A DNA stretch of 38,985 nucleotides from GCA-2717185 sp964386465 (GCA_964386465.1 CAYLTU010000013.1:1-38985); one strand, 5' to 3'; numbered from the stretch's first letter, positions 7,077 through 19,118 are shown. The notes: generated from the sequence alone by a model not told the origin. Numbers and translations are program-made.

Positions 7077-7451
7077 ATGAGTGAGGTCAAGTTTACCGAA
7101 GATCACGAATGGGTACGAGTGAATGGCGATGTCGCGACGGTCGGCATCACCGAATACGCGCAGGAGCAGCTGGGCGACATCGTATTCGTCGACCTGCCCG
7201 AATCCGGTGCGGAGTTGGCGCAGGGCGACGATGCGGCGGTGATCGAATCGGTCAAGGCGGCAAGCGACATTTACGCGCCCATTTCCGGCGAAGTCGGCGA
7301 AGTGAACGATGCCCTGGATGCCGAACCCGCGATCGTCAACCAGGACGCCCAAGGCGAAGGGTGGCTGTTTACGCTCGCAATTTCCGAACCGGGCGAGCTC
7401 GATAATCTTATGGACGCCGATGCCTATAAGGCGTTTGTCGCGAAACTCTGA
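7077..7451 (+). CDS. gcvH: Glycine cleavage system H protein (lipoyl carrier)
   Basis: Carries the aminomethyl intermediate between GcvP, GcvT and the lipoamide dehydrogenase on a lipoyl arm. The 124-residue protein has the expected size and the lipoylation motif VIESVKAASDIYAP with the acceptor Lys60. The start YTEDHEWV-like (KFTEDHEWVRVNGD) is canonical. AAGGAGA at 7064-7070 precedes the ATG by 6 nt, and only 13 nt separate it from the gcvT stop. The gene for the L protein (Lpd) is not nearby, as is usual. Confidence 0.98.
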   Translation: MSEVKFTEDHEWVRVNGDVATVGITEYAQEQLGDIVFVDLPESGAELAQGDDAAVIESVKAASDIYAPISGEVGEVNDALDAEPAIVNQDAQGEGWLFTLAISEPGELDNLMDADAYKAFVAKL

Positions 7452-7473
7452 CCCACTAGATCGGGAGAAGCGG

Positions 7474-10341
<2,868 letters not shown>

Positions 10342-10346
10342 ACTAG

Positions 10347-10688
10347 TCAGACCGGAAGATCGTCGTCCGCGTCGCCGACAAGGTTTTTCAGAGTCGAAAG
10401 GCCGCGCCGTAATTTTTGGCGGCGCAGCATTTTCCGCTGCGCTTCGAGCGGGAAATCGGTGAAATTGATCACGTTCTTCGCGATCAAAACATCGATCAGA
10501 TCCTCGACGATGCGGGCCATTTCCCGGTCGCTCGCGGTCAAGGCATCGTGGGGTGCCGAGGAATCGCTTCCTTCGAGATAACGGCGCAGTTCCGTATCGT
10601 CGAGATCGAGTTGTTCCCGCGCGATCGGCGTTGGTTTGTTAAAGACGCCGGTAATGGCGCCCTGTTCGTTTCGTGAGACGAAAGGCAT
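10347..10688 (-). CDS. Small conserved protein of unknown function
   Basis: 113 residues, soluble, beginning MPFVSRNEQGAITGVFNKP. Proteins with this start (MPFVxRxExGxIxxVxxxP) are widespread in proteobacteria and some are labelled 'tryptophan synthase subunit beta-like', a label without functional meaning. The middle contains an acidic helix-like stretch (ASDREMARIVEDLIDVLIAKN), and the C-terminal part is basic (RRQKLRRG). An ATG four codons upstream (10700) is also possible; neither start has a clear ribosome site. It is convergent with gcvP and lies downstream of the F0 terminator. No function is assigned. Confidence 0.75.
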   Translation of the reverse strand: MPFVSRNEQGAITGVFNKPTPIAREQLDLDDTELRRYLEGSDSSAPHDALTASDREMARIVEDLIDVLIAKNVINFTDFPLEAQRKMLRRQKLRRGLSTLKNLVGDADDDLPV

Positions 10689-10724
10689 CGCAGCGATCAT
10701 ACGTGTGGGAGCGGATGGGGCTCA

Positions 10725-10757
10725 ACGAAAAAGCCGCCTTGCGGCGGCTTCGTCAGG
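10725..10757 (-). terminator. Intrinsic terminator of the ATP synthase F0 operon
   Basis: Read on the minus strand, GAAGCCGCC-GCAA-GGCGGCTTTTTC forms a GC-rich stem with a 4-base loop followed by a T-run. It lies about 20 nt beyond the atpF stop, where the operon should end. Confidence 0.85.
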
Positions 10758-10777
10758 TCTTCAATCGTCGCGCTCTT

Positions 10778-11266
10778 TTAGTGCAAGCGGTCCGGTAGCG
10801 ATTTGATGGCGTCGTCGATCAGTGCATCGCCCGAGCCGCCCGCCAGTTTTTCTTCGAGCAGTTTGACGGTCGCCGCGAGCGCGACGGTCACGGCGCGGTC
10901 CCGGATCTCCTGCACGGCAGCGGCTTCGGCCTGCTCGATCTTCTCCGTCGCCAACTGTTCCTGCCGCTTCAGCATGGTTTCCAGGGCGCTCTCGGCGGCC
11001 TTGCGATGCGCGTCCGCTTCCGACTTCGCCTGGTCCATCATCGCTTCGACTTCCTGCGCGGCGTCACGCTGTTTCAGCTGATAGGACGCCAATGTCGCCT
11101 GCGCTTCCTCGCGAAGGCGCTGCGCTTCCTTGATCTCGTTGCGGATTTGGGCGATTTTGCCGTCCAAGGCGCCTACCGCAGCATTTCGGATCGGTTTGAA
11201 AACGAAGCCGACAAAGACGAAGAATGCGATCGCCGCCCAGAATGTCGGGCTGTACAGGAATTCCAT
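10778..11266 (-). CDS. atpF: ATP synthase F0 subunit b
   Basis: Peripheral stalk subunit linking F0 to F1. The 162 residues consist of one N-terminal membrane helix (FWAAIAFFVFVGFVF) and a long charged amphipathic, coiled-coil helix rich in Ala, Glu, Lys and Gln. It is the second of two b-type genes and the last of the operon. The SPTFWAAIAFFVFV start is that of alphaproteobacterial b rather than b'. Its ATG shares one base with the preceding stop codon (TGATG), indicating coupled translation and therefore balanced b:b' synthesis. Confidence 0.93.
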   Translation of the reverse strand: MEFLYSPTFWAAIAFFVFVGFVFKPIRNAAVGALDGKIAQIRNEIKEAQRLREEAQATLASYQLKQRDAAQEVEAMMDQAKSEADAHRKAAESALETMLKRQEQLATEKIEQAEAAAVQEIRDRAVTVALAATVKLLEEKLAGGSGDALIDDAIKSLPDRLH

Positions 11267-11757
11267 CAGGCGTGCACCCGCATCACCGCCTCGACCGCGG
11301 CGTTGGCTTCGTCCTGGCTGATATCGCTTCCGACCAGGCGGTTCGCCGCCGCTTGTGTTAGGTCGCCGGCGATCATGCCGATATCGTCAATGGCGCGGGC
11401 CTTTTCATCGGCAATACGGCTTTCCGCTTCCGCCAACTGATCGGCGAGCTTGGCCGACAACGCGTCGCGTTGCCGTTCGGCATCTTCCGACATCTTTCTG
11501 GCTTCTTCGCGGACCGATTCCTGCGCCTTCGCGGTCGCTTCGGCGATAGTTTTCTCGTAATCGGTCAGCGCGGTTTCGGCCTCCGTCTTCAGCCCTTCTG
11601 CTTTCTCCAGATCGGTTTCGATTCGCATCTGGCGCGATTGGCGGACCTCGGTCACGCGCGGCAACGCGACCTTAGAGAGGATCAGGTAGAGCGCGACAAA
11701 GGTCAGCACCAACCAGAACAGCTGGGTCGGGAAGACCGATGGATCAAGTTGCGGCAT
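11266..11757 (-). CDS. atpX: ATP synthase F0 subunit b'
   Basis: Second peripheral-stalk subunit, forming a b/b' heterodimer as in photosynthetic bacteria and Alphaproteobacteria. The 163-residue protein has the b' signature start MPQLDPSVFPTQLFWLVLTF, one membrane helix (about residues 10-28) and a long charged coiled coil. It lies between atpE and atpF, the normal alphaproteobacterial position; names in use are atpF', atpG and atpX. It overlaps atpF by one base. Confidence 0.93.
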   Translation of the reverse strand: MPQLDPSVFPTQLFWLVLTFVALYLILSKVALPRVTEVRQSRQMRIETDLEKAEGLKTEAETALTDYEKTIAEATAKAQESVREEARKMSEDAERQRDALSAKLADQLAEAESRIADEKARAIDDIGMIAGDLTQAAANRLVGSDISQDEANAAVEAVMRVHA

Positions 11758-11781
11758 GAGAGCTCCCGCGTTCGGCGAGGG

Positions 11782-12009
11782 TTAAAATACGAATAGGATA
11801 ATAAGGGCGGTAACCAGTGCGAACAGCGCAATCGCTTCAACCAGCGCGAAGCCGAGCATGGTCATGGTGAAGACCTCGTCGCGCGCCGCGGGATTGCGGC
11901 CGACCGCGACGATGAAGGAGGAGAAAACGTTACCGATACCGATTCCGGAACCGATCATTCCGATCACCGCAAGGCCGGCGCCGATAAGTTTTGCAGCTTC
12001 GACTTCCAT
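11782..12009 (-). CDS. atpE: ATP synthase F0 subunit c
   Basis: Proteolipid of the rotating c-ring. The 75-residue hairpin has helix 1 with the glycine-rich GSGIGIGNVF motif, a polar loop with RNP (Arg38-Asn39-Pro40), and helix 2 with the proton-binding Glu58 in GFALVEAIALFAL. A glutamate here, with no sodium-binding pattern apparent, fits a proton-driven enzyme. The gene is followed by atpX after 24 nt and preceded by atpB. Confidence 0.98.
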   Translation of the reverse strand: MEVEAAKLIGAGLAVIGMIGSGIGIGNVFSSFIVAVGRNPAARDEVFTMTMLGFALVEAIALFALVTALIILFVF

Positions 12010-12069
12010 TTTTTTGTTCCCTCTACAAGTGTCGTTTTGTGGGTGTGAGTGTTAGGTCCAAGCGCCGCG

Positions 12070-12792
12070 TCAATGCAGGTGCAGCGCGTCGTTGATGTAC
12101 AGGCAGGTCAGGATCGTGAAGACGTAGGCCTGCAGGAATGCAATCAGTATTTCGAGGCCGGTCAGTACGACGACGAAAGCGAACGGCACAATGCCGAAAA
12201 CGCCGAGCATGGCGATGAACCCGGCGATGACCTTGAGCAGCGTATGACCCGCCAGCATGTTGGCGAACAGCCGGACGGAAAGGCTGATCGGTCGCGACAG
12301 GTAGGAAATCACCTCGATCGGAATCAGCAACGGCCACATCGGCAATGGGGTACCGGGCGGCAGGAAAAAGCTGAAGAAATGTATTCCGTGTTTGGCGAAG
12401 CCCAGGATCGTCACGCCGATGAAGATGACGATCGCCAGCCCAAAGGTCACGACGATGTGGCTGGTGAATGTGAAACTGTAGGGCGTCATGCCCAGCAGAT
12501 TGCCAAACAGGACGAACATGAAGACCGTAAAAACGAACGGAAAGTACTTGCGCCCCTCGTTGCCGATGGTATCGCGCAATAGATTGGCGATGAACTCGTA
12601 GGACAGTTCGACGGCGCATTGGAATCGATTGGGAACGAGCGCCCGGTGACGCATGCCGAGCATCATGAAGCCGGCGATGAGCACTAACGTGATCACCATG
12701 TAGAGCGACGAGTTCGTAAACGAAATGTCGACGCCGCCCACTTGCAGTGGAATGATCGGGTGGATCTCGAATTGTTCTAGCGGACTTGCCAC
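12070..12792 (-). CDS. atpB: ATP synthase F0 subunit a
   Basis: Stator membrane subunit that provides the proton half-channels. The 240-residue protein is strongly hydrophobic with five to six membrane helices. The essential arginine is Arg174 in LSRPISLSVRLFANMLAGH. The N-terminal PLEQFEIHPIIPL is typical of alphaproteobacterial subunit a. It lies 13 nt after atpI and 60 nt before atpE. Confidence 0.98.
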   Translation of the reverse strand: MASPLEQFEIHPIIPLQVGGVDISFTNSSLYMVITLVLIAGFMMLGMRHRALVPNRFQCAVELSYEFIANLLRDTIGNEGRKYFPFVFTVFMFVLFGNLLGMTPYSFTFTSHIVVTFGLAIVIFIGVTILGFAKHGIHFFSFFLPPGTPLPMWPLLIPIEVISYLSRPISLSVRLFANMLAGHTLLKVIAGFIAMLGVFGIVPFAFVVVLTGLEILIAFLQAYVFTILTCLYINDALHLH

Positions 12793-12805
12793 TGCGGTTC
12801 CTCGT

Positions 12806-13159
12806 TCAGTCCTTGTCTTTCACGTCCTCGTCGCCGGGCTTCTTGTACCCTGCGGCCAGACCGTACCCGCTTGCCACCCGAAACACGTTCAGGAAACCGG
12901 CGGCGGCTCCAAGCAGGAAGAAAACGATTAGAAGCCAGGGCTTTGTGCCGAGCCAATAATCCAGCAGAAGACCAATTCCGACCCCGACACCCAATGCAGC
13001 GACCAGGTCTACCCCGACGCGCAAAGCGGTTCCCAAGCCGCCTTGTTCTCCCCTTCCTTTGCCTGAATCCCCCTTGGCGGTGCCGGTCCGACTATTTCGA
13101 GCGGCGCGCAGCCGTTCGTCCAGGTCTTTCAGCGAGGTTGGTTTTTCACCCTCGGCCAT
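12806..13159 (-). CDS. atpI: ATP synthase assembly protein AtpI
   Basis: First gene of the F0 operon; AtpI helps c-ring assembly and is not part of the final enzyme. The 117 residues have a charged cytoplasmic N-terminus (SLKDLDERLRAAR), a glycine-rich first membrane helix (LVAALGVGVGIGLLLDYWLG), and a second (LLIVFFLLGAAAGFLNVFR). The frame is open upstream, but the ATG at 13159 is preceded by GGAGGGG at suitable spacing and gives the usual MAEG... start. A well-formed promoter lies about 50 bp upstream. Confidence 0.9.
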   Translation of the reverse strand: MAEGEKPTSLKDLDERLRAARNSRTGTAKGDSGKGRGEQGGLGTALRVGVDLVAALGVGVGIGLLLDYWLGTKPWLLIVFFLLGAAAGFLNVFRVASGYGLAAGYKKPGDEDVKDKD

Positions 13160-13207
13160 GGCGTTTCGCCCCTCCGATTGGCTTCTGCCAATGCTGAAAG
13201 CGCGCGC

Positions 13208-13236
13208 ACCATACTGTTGAGCCAATTTGAAGTCAA
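13208..13236 (-). promoter_or_regulatory. Candidate sigma-70 promoter of the F0 operon
   Basis: On the minus strand TTGACT (13231-13236) and TATGGT (13208-13213) are 17 bp apart. This predicts a leader of about 42 nt before the atpI ATG at 13159. Position and spacing are good. Confidence 0.6.
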
Positions 13237-13299
13237 GCCGCAACGGCCTCTCCGGATGCGGTCGAAAGTCGCAGAAAACCGGGGGTTACAGAAGGTAGA

Positions 13300-16200
13300 T
13301 CACGCGGTTGCGCGAAGTTCGTGCGCACGCTGTAAATCGACCGAAACGAGCTGGCTCACACCGCGCTCGCCCATGGTCACGCCGAACAGCCGGTCCATCC
13401 GCGCCATGGTGATTCGATGGTGCGTGATGATGAGAAAACGGGTATTGCCGGCATGGGCGATATCACCGAGGAGCGTGCAGAATCGCTCTACATTCGCGTC
13501 GTCGAGCGGGGCATCGACCTCATCCAGGACGCAGATCGGCGCCGGGTTGGTCAGAAAAACGCCAAACAGAAGGGCAATCGCGGTCAGTGCCTGTTCGCCG
13601 CCGGACAGCAGCGACATGACCTGAAGTTTCTTGCCCGGCGGGCTGGCCATGATCTCAAGACCGGATTCGAGCGGATCGTCGGCTTCCGTCAGCGTGAGGT
13701 AGGCCCGGCCGCCGCCGAACAGCTTGACGAACAATTCCTGGAAGTGGCCGTTCACCTCTTCGAACGCGGCCAGCAACCGTTCCCGTCCTTCGCGGTTGAG
13801 CTGGCCGATTCCTTGACGCAGTCTCGCGATCGCGGCGACAAGGTCGGCACGCTCGCTTTGCATCGATTCGATCTGCGTTTCCAGTTCCTGCGCCTCGATC
13901 TCCGCACGCAGATTGACCGGTCCCATATTGTCCCGTTCGCGGATCTGCTTGGCCATCTTTACCTCGACGGTCTCCGCATCGGGCAGTTCCTCGTCGTCGG
14001 GGATGCCCGCATCCCGCAGAACCGATTCGGGACCGCATTCCAGACGCTCGGCGATGCGTTCGCGGATCGTCTCGCAGTCACTGTCCGCCTGTTCCACCTG
14101 CGCCTCGCAGCGGACCCGCTGTTCGCGCGCTTCGGCGAGGTTTCCTTCCGCGTTCCGCAAGCCGGCGTCGGCTTCCTTCTGCGCCGTTTCACCCTGCGCC
14201 AGCGCATCGGCGGCAAATCCGCGCTTTTCCTCTGACGTGGCGATCGCGCTCAGCACGCCGCTGCGTTGCTCTTCGATCTCCGCGGGACGCGCCGCCAAAC
14301 CGGCCAATCTCTCCGCTGCGGCCGTCCGGCGTTCTTCAAGGTCGGCGAGCCGGCTGGTCGCGCCCGTCAGCCGCGTTCGCCAGGTACCCGTCTCTTCCGA
14401 GATGGCTTTGCGCCGCGCTACCCGCTCCTGCGAGTCGCGCTGCAAGCGATCATAGGCGCTGCGCTTCTCCGACTGGTCGGCGCGCAACTCGCCCAAGGTC
14501 GCGCGCAGGCCTTCGATGACGGCTCGTTTGTCGTCGGGATTCTCCAATTCTTCGATTGCGCGCAATATCGATTTCCATTGCGACTCGGCTTCGCTGAGAT
14601 CGAAGGCCGCCTGGTTCGCCGCGTCGGCCAAAGCGGCGAGCCGCGATTTTGCCGCCGCGGCATCGCCGGAGACCTCGCCATAGGCCGCGCGCGCCGCGTT
14701 CAAGCTGGAAAACGCCTCGTTTTGCGACTGGCGGGCGGCCCGCTCAACCGTTTCCGCGGCTTCCCGATCGCGCCGCGCGCCTTCGAGCGCGAGTTGGGCG
14801 GCTTTGAAATCCGGGTCCATCGCTTCGAGCCGTTCGCGCAGCGCGTTCAAGCGATTTCGTTGTCCAAGACGGGTCGCGGCCGGTGTCGGAGCCCCGGCGG
14901 AGACGCGGTACCCGTCCCAACGCCACAACGCGCCGTCCTTGCTGACGATCCGTTGCCCCGGCTTCAGGCCGGCGTGCAGCCTTTCGCCAATCGTATCGTC
15001 TTCGACGACGCCGATCTGCGACAGTCTTCTGTGCAGCGCCGGGGGGGCCTTGACGAACTTGGCCAGCGGCGTCACGCGGTCCGGTAGGTCTTGCAGGACC
15101 GAAAGAGCGGGCAAAATGGCCCAGTAGACCGGAGCCGCCGTGTCGACCGGCGCTTCGATGTCGTCGCCTAAGGCGACGCCAAGGGCCACTTCGTAACCTG
15201 GATCGACGGAGATCGACTCGATCATGGGCGCGAAGAAATCGCCTTCGTCGGGATCGACGAGTTCGGCCAGCGCGCGAATTTCGGCGCTGAGGCGTTCCCG
15301 GTCGGCTTCCATCTCGCGCGCTTGCGTGCGTGCATCCGTCTCTTTTTGCTGCGTGCCCTTGAGTGAGGCTTCCGCGGCTTCCGATGCCTCGCGCGCTTCC
15401 GCGACGGTTTTTTCCGCCGCTTCGATGGCGGCCTGGATTTCGGCGAGGTCGGAGTCGTCGGCGATTTCCGCGGCCAGACCGACCCGTTCGTCGTCCATTT
15501 CGCCGGCGCGGCGCTTCAGTTTCCCGATGCGTTCCTGAAGCTGATCCCGCTGGCGTTCCAACGTGGCGCGGTTGGCTTCGGCTTCTGCCGCGGCGGCTAG
15601 CAATTCGTTGCGTTCGAGATCCTTGGCGTCGACCTGCGCGGTGACCTCCTCGAGCGCCGCACGCGCGGCTTCTTCGCGCGCGGTCTCGTTCGCCAGGGCG
15701 GCGTCGATAGTGGAGGCCTCCGTCTCAAGGCGTTCGGTCGCTGCTTTCGCTTCGGCTGCGAGCGATTGCTCCCGCTCGATATCGCCGGAAATCTGGTTCA
15801 ACCGCCGTTCCGCTTCGGCCTGCGCTTCGGCGATCCGGGCTTCTTCCCGTTCCAATTCGTTGCGCGCCATCAGGAGGCGTTGTAACTCCGCCGCCGCTTC
15901 GGCTTCTTTTTGCCGCAGATCCGGTAGCAACGCAGCCGCCTCGGCCTGGCGAGTGGCCGCGGCGCCCGTGGCTTCCGTACGTGTCGCGACGGTCGATTCC
16001 GCGTCCTGCAACCGGATCCGGGCCTTATCAAGCGCCGCCGTCGCCTGCCGCCAGCGCAGATGCAACAGTACGGCTTCGTGGCGGCGGATATTTTCCGAGA
16101 GCCGGCGATAACGTTTGGCCTGGCGTGCCTGGCGCTGCAGCGCTTGATGCTGGCCTTCGAGCGCCTCGATAACGTCGTCAAGACGGCTGAGGTTGGTCTC

Positions 16201-16761
16201 CGCGGCGCGCAGCCGCAACTCCGCCTCGTGGCGCCGTGAATGCAGGCCCCGGATTCCGGCGGCCTCTTCAAGCAGCACCCGCCGCTCTGTCGGTTTGGCG
16301 CCGATCAGCGCGCCGATCCGTCCTTGGCTGACCATGGCCGTGGAATGCGCGCCGCTTGCCAGGTCGGCGAACAAAAGCTGCACGTCCCGGGCGCGGACGT
16401 CCTTGCCGTTAACGCGGTATTGCGATCCCGCACCGCGTTCGATCCTGCGGCTGACTTCGATTTCTTCGGTGTCGTTGAACGCCGCGGGCGCACTCCGGTC
16501 CGCGTTGTCGAGCCGCAGCGTGACTTCAGCGATATTACGGGAGGGCCGGGTCGTGGTGCCGCCGAAGATGACGTCTTCCATCTCGCCGCCGCGCATGCTT
16601 TTCGGCGAGGTTTCGCCCATCACCCAGCGCAACGCTTCGACGACGTTGGACTTTCCGCATCCATTGGGTCCGACGACCCCGGTCATTCCGGGCTCAATAA
16701 AAAGCTCGGTGGTGTCGACGAAGGATTTGAAACCCGTTACCTGGAGCCGACTGAAATGCAC
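13300..16761 (-). CDS. smc: Chromosome segregation protein SMC
   Basis: ATPase that compacts and segregates the chromosome with ScpA and ScpB. The 1153 residues show the full SMC layout. The Walker A motif GPNGCGKSN is at about residues 31-39. Two long coiled-coil arms rich in Ala, Glu, Arg and Lys flank a hinge around residues 500-620 (ALGVALGDDIEAP). The ABC signature LSGGEQ is near residue 1052, followed by Walker B CVLDEVDAPLDD. The start is GTG (16759-16761 on the plus strand), giving the canonical HFSRLQVTGFKSFVD. It follows the DsbA-like gene by 6 nt, so the two are co-transcribed, an arrangement seen in many Alphaproteobacteria. Confidence 0.98.
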   Translation of the reverse strand: MHFSRLQVTGFKSFVDTTELFIEPGMTGVVGPNGCGKSNVVEALRWVMGETSPKSMRGGEMEDVIFGGTTTRPSRNIAEVTLRLDNADRSAPAAFNDTEEIEVSRRIERGAGSQYRVNGKDVRARDVQLLFADLASGAHSTAMVSQGRIGALIGAKPTERRVLLEEAAGIRGLHSRRHEAELRLRAAETNLSRLDDVIEALEGQHQALQRQARQAKRYRRLSENIRRHEAVLLHLRWRQATAALDKARIRLQDAESTVATRTEATGAAATRQAEAAALLPDLRQKEAEAAAELQRLLMARNELEREEARIAEAQAEAERRLNQISGDIEREQSLAAEAKAATERLETEASTIDAALANETAREEAARAALEEVTAQVDAKDLERNELLAAAAEAEANRATLERQRDQLQERIGKLKRRAGEMDDERVGLAAEIADDSDLAEIQAAIEAAEKTVAEAREASEAAEASLKGTQQKETDARTQAREMEADRERLSAEIRALAELVDPDEGDFFAPMIESISVDPGYEVALGVALGDDIEAPVDTAAPVYWAILPALSVLQDLPDRVTPLAKFVKAPPALHRRLSQIGVVEDDTIGERLHAGLKPGQRIVSKDGALWRWDGYRVSAGAPTPAATRLGQRNRLNALRERLEAMDPDFKAAQLALEGARRDREAAETVERAARQSQNEAFSSLNAARAAYGEVSGDAAAAKSRLAALADAANQAAFDLSEAESQWKSILRAIEELENPDDKRAVIEGLRATLGELRADQSEKRSAYDRLQRDSQERVARRKAISEETGTWRTRLTGATSRLADLEERRTAAAERLAGLAARPAEIEEQRSGVLSAIATSEEKRGFAADALAQGETAQKEADAGLRNAEGNLAEAREQRVRCEAQVEQADSDCETIRERIAERLECGPESVLRDAGIPDDEELPDAETVEVKMAKQIRERDNMGPVNLRAEIEAQELETQIESMQSERADLVAAIARLRQGIGQLNREGRERLLAAFEEVNGHFQELFVKLFGGGRAYLTLTEADDPLESGLEIMASPPGKKLQVMSLLSGGEQALTAIALLFGVFLTNPAPICVLDEVDAPLDDANVERFCTLLGDIAHAGNTRFLIITHHRITMARMDRLFGVTMGERGVSQLVSVDLQRAHELRATA

Positions 16762-16767
16762 TGACGC

Positions 16768-17373
16768 CTATTTTTCCAATTTCTTCAACAGATCGTCGAA
16801 TACCTTATATGGCTGCGATCCGACAACGCGTTTTTCGCCATTTATGATGAAAGACGGTGTGGAGTTAACTTGGTAACGTTTTCCGGCCTCTAAACGGGTC
16901 TGAAGAACACCATCGACGATGGTTCGGTTCTCGGTACAGGCCCGGAAATCAGCTTCGCTGAGGCCGCCGAGCGAACCGATTCGCGTCAATGCCCTGATCG
17001 GATCCGCATTTTGGGCCCATTTTTCCTGATTCTGGAACAAAACATCGAGGAACTGGAAATAGCGTGATGGCGGCGCACAGCGCGCCATTATGGCTGCCAT
17101 GAGCCCGAGCTGGTCGAACGGGAAATCCCGATATACCAATTTCGCACGACCGGTATCGAGATAGTTCTTCTTGAGATCCGGCAGGATATCAATGTGGAAA
17201 TGCCGACAATGCGAACAGGTCAGCGACGAATACTCGACGATCTCGATCGGCGCGTTGGGGTCGCCCAATACGCGATCCTTGAGCGCTTCTTCGGCCGAGG
17301 GCGGCGCGGCGCCGGCGACCGATGTGAAAACAAGGAGCAAAGCCGCAGCCATTGTCGCGAAGAATCGAGTCAT
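16768..17373 (-). CDS. DsbA-family thioredoxin-like protein, exported
   Basis: Periplasmic thiol-disulfide oxidoreductase of the DsbA / thioredoxin_4 type. The 201 residues begin with a signal peptide ending near VAGAAPP. The active site is TCSHC in EYSSLTCSHCRHFH, the CSHC variant common in this subgroup. The cis-proline loop is visible as STPSFIINGEK. The frame continues upstream, but the ATG at 17373 directly precedes the signal peptide. It lies between dciA and smc; that order is conserved in Alphaproteobacteria, though no link between this protein and SMC is known to me. The DsbD-type reductase at 242-2359 could be a partner (inference). Confidence 0.93.
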   Translation of the reverse strand: MTRFFATMAAALLLVFTSVAGAAPPSAEEALKDRVLGDPNAPIEIVEYSSLTCSHCRHFHIDILPDLKKNYLDTGRAKLVYRDFPFDQLGLMAAIMARCAPPSRYFQFLDVLFQNQEKWAQNADPIRALTRIGSLGGLSEADFRACTENRTIVDGVLQTRLEAGKRYQVNSTPSFIINGEKRVVGSQPYKVFDDLLKKLEK

Positions 17374-17468
17374 TGCAGTTTCCCTACCATTCGAATCGAT
17401 GGGCCGCGAGTATAGGTTCGAATGCGGCAGGATCAAGGCGGCCCAGTGCGGCGTAGCAGCACATAAAT

Positions 17469-18005
17469 TCACGATTTTTTTACTTCGGACCCACTGCCGA
17501 GGATGGCGTCGCCAAGGCGGTTCAATGCCTCCCTGACCTCATGGTCATCGACGGTGGCGAGAACTTCGTCTAGCGCGGCGCGCTGCTCGGGGCTGGACTG
17601 TATCCGTGAAGCCGTTTTGCCGCTGCGGCGCCGGGGTGGTTGCCGCAGCGGTGCGTGGGTCAATTTCAGGCGGGCGATTGCGCCATATCCGAAATGACTG
17701 TTGATCCGCTCGACGACTAGGGGCTCCAGATGTTGCAATTCCGTGGCGACGCCGCCCTGCACCCGGATATGAAGGGTGCCGTTGCGACGTTCGCCCGGTG
17801 AAAAGGCCAGTTTCTCGGGTTGCGAGACGCGGGCCAGTTCCTTTCCGACGATCGTATCCCAATCGGTTATCAACGCGGCTTCGGCGAAACCGCGCCGTCC
17901 GATCGCCTTGGCGGCGATTTTCGGCAGGGAAGCGGCGACCGGCCGCATGCCGCCGGTGCGTTCCGCGTCTTTCGACCGCTGCGATTGTGATTTGCGACCT
18001 GCCAC
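17469..18005 (-). CDS. dciA: DciA-like protein (DUF721), predicted DnaB helicase loader
   Basis: DUF721 proteins of the DciA group interact with replicative helicase DnaB in bacteria lacking DnaC/DnaI loaders. The 178 residues contain the DUF721 core from about residue 25: ITDWDTIVGKELARVSQPEKLAF, then LHIRVQGGVATELQHLEPLVVERIN. A basic N-terminus (GRKSQSQRSKD) and a basic, proline-rich C-terminal segment follow the usual pattern of a folded core plus a disordered tail. The start is GTG. It is divergent from mutY over 51 bp and 95 nt upstream of the DsbA-like gene. Confidence 0.85.
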   Translation of the reverse strand: MAGRKSQSQRSKDAERTGGMRPVAASLPKIAAKAIGRRGFAEAALITDWDTIVGKELARVSQPEKLAFSPGERRNGTLHIRVQGGVATELQHLEPLVVERINSHFGYGAIARLKLTHAPLRQPPRRRSGKTASRIQSSPEQRAALDEVLATVDDHEVREALNRLGDAILGSGSEVKKS

Positions 18006-18056
18006 CGTTTCGCGCGCGCCTGTCTGTCCGAACCGAATCCACTATAGTGAGGCCGC

Positions 18057-19118
18057 ATGGAAACACCCAGTGACATTGCCGCGGCGGCGATTCTCGAATG
18101 GTATGACAGAAACCGGCGCGCCATGCCGTGGCGTGCGCCGCCCGGCGAGACGGCCGATCCCTATCATGTGTGGCTCAGCGAGATCATGCTGCAGCAGACG
18201 ACCGTCGTTACCGTCGGTCCCTATTTCAACCGGTTCCTCTCGCGCTGGCCGGACGTCGCGGCGCTCGAGGCGGCGACGCTGGACGATGTGTTGCATGCCT
18301 GGCAAGGGCTTGGCTACTACGCGCGGGCGCGCAACCTGCATCGCTGCGCCGGCGTCGTCGTCCGCGACCATGGCGGCTGCTTCCCGGGAACCGAGGCGGC
18401 GTTGAGCGAGCTGCCGGGGATCGGGCGCTACACGGCCGCCGCGATCGCGGCGATCGCCTTCGGCAAGCGGGCGACGGTTGTGGACGGCAATGTCGAGCGG
18501 GTCATGGCGCGCCGGTTTCGGATCACCGAACCGATGCCGGAGAGCAAGGCGATCCTGTACGATCTGGCCGATTCCTTGACGCCGGAAGCGCGGCCTGGCG
18601 ACTACGCTCAGGCGGTCATGGATCTCGGCGCGACGATCTGTACGCCGCGCAGCCCGAAATGCCTGTTGTGTCCCTGGTCGGATGTATGCGCCGGCCGCGA
18701 TATCGCCGCGGAACTGCCGCGTCGCGCGCCGAAGAAAGTCCGTCCCCTGCGCCGTGGCGTTGCGTTCTGGCTGAAGCGCGACGATGGCGCCGTGCTGCTG
18801 CGCCGCCGTCCGGAAAAGGGCCTTTTGGGCGGCATGATCGAGGTTCCCTCCACGGAATGGCGTGAAGGTCCGCTCATCGGCCAGGCCGAGGCCGAGGCGG
18901 CCGCACCTCTGCCGGGCCGGAATTGGCATATGTTGCCGGGCTTCGTCACGCACGGTTTCACGCATTTCCGCCTGGAGCTCGCTGTCCTCACCGGCGTTGC
19001 GGCAGGCGACCCGCCGGCGGCGGCGCGCTGGTGTCCGATCGGCGGTCTGGCCGATCAGGCACTGCCGACGGCGATGAAGAAAATCGTCGCACATGCGGCG
19101 CAATTCGAAATGGTCTAG
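18057..19118 (+). CDS. mutY: A/G-specific adenine glycosylase
   Basis: Base-excision repair enzyme that removes adenine opposite 8-oxoguanine. The 353 residues contain the catalytic Glu42 (SEIMLQQT), the helix-hairpin-helix LPGIGRYTAAAI (119-130) and catalytic Asp143 (VVDGNVERV). The [4Fe-4S] ligands are Cys195, Cys202, Cys205 and Cys211, with the canonical X6-X2-X5 spacing. The C-terminal MutT-like domain, which recognises 8-oxoG, runs from about residue 235. TATAGT at 18041-18046 lies only 10 nt before the ATG, so the mRNA may have almost no leader. Confidence 0.97.
   Translation: METPSDIAAAAILEWYDRNRRAMPWRAPPGETADPYHVWLSEIMLQQTTVVTVGPYFNRFLSRWPDVAALEAATLDDVLHAWQGLGYYARARNLHRCAGVVVRDHGGCFPGTEAALSELPGIGRYTAAAIAAIAFGKRATVVDGNVERVMARRFRITEPMPESKAILYDLADSLTPEARPGDYAQAVMDLGATICTPRSPKCLLCPWSDVCAGRDIAAELPRRAPKKVRPLRRGVAFWLKRDDGAVLLRRRPEKGLLGGMIEVPSTEWREGPLIGQAEAEAAAPLPGRNWHMLPGFVTHGFTHFRLELAVLTGVAAGDPPAAARWCPIGGLADQALPTAMKKIVAHAAQFEMV

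Noticed and set aside
18041..18046. TATAGT as a firm leaderless promoter for mutY
   Set aside because: No convincing -35 at the right distance, and a GAGG at 18046-18049 could serve as a ribosome site, so the evidence is too thin for a separate claim.
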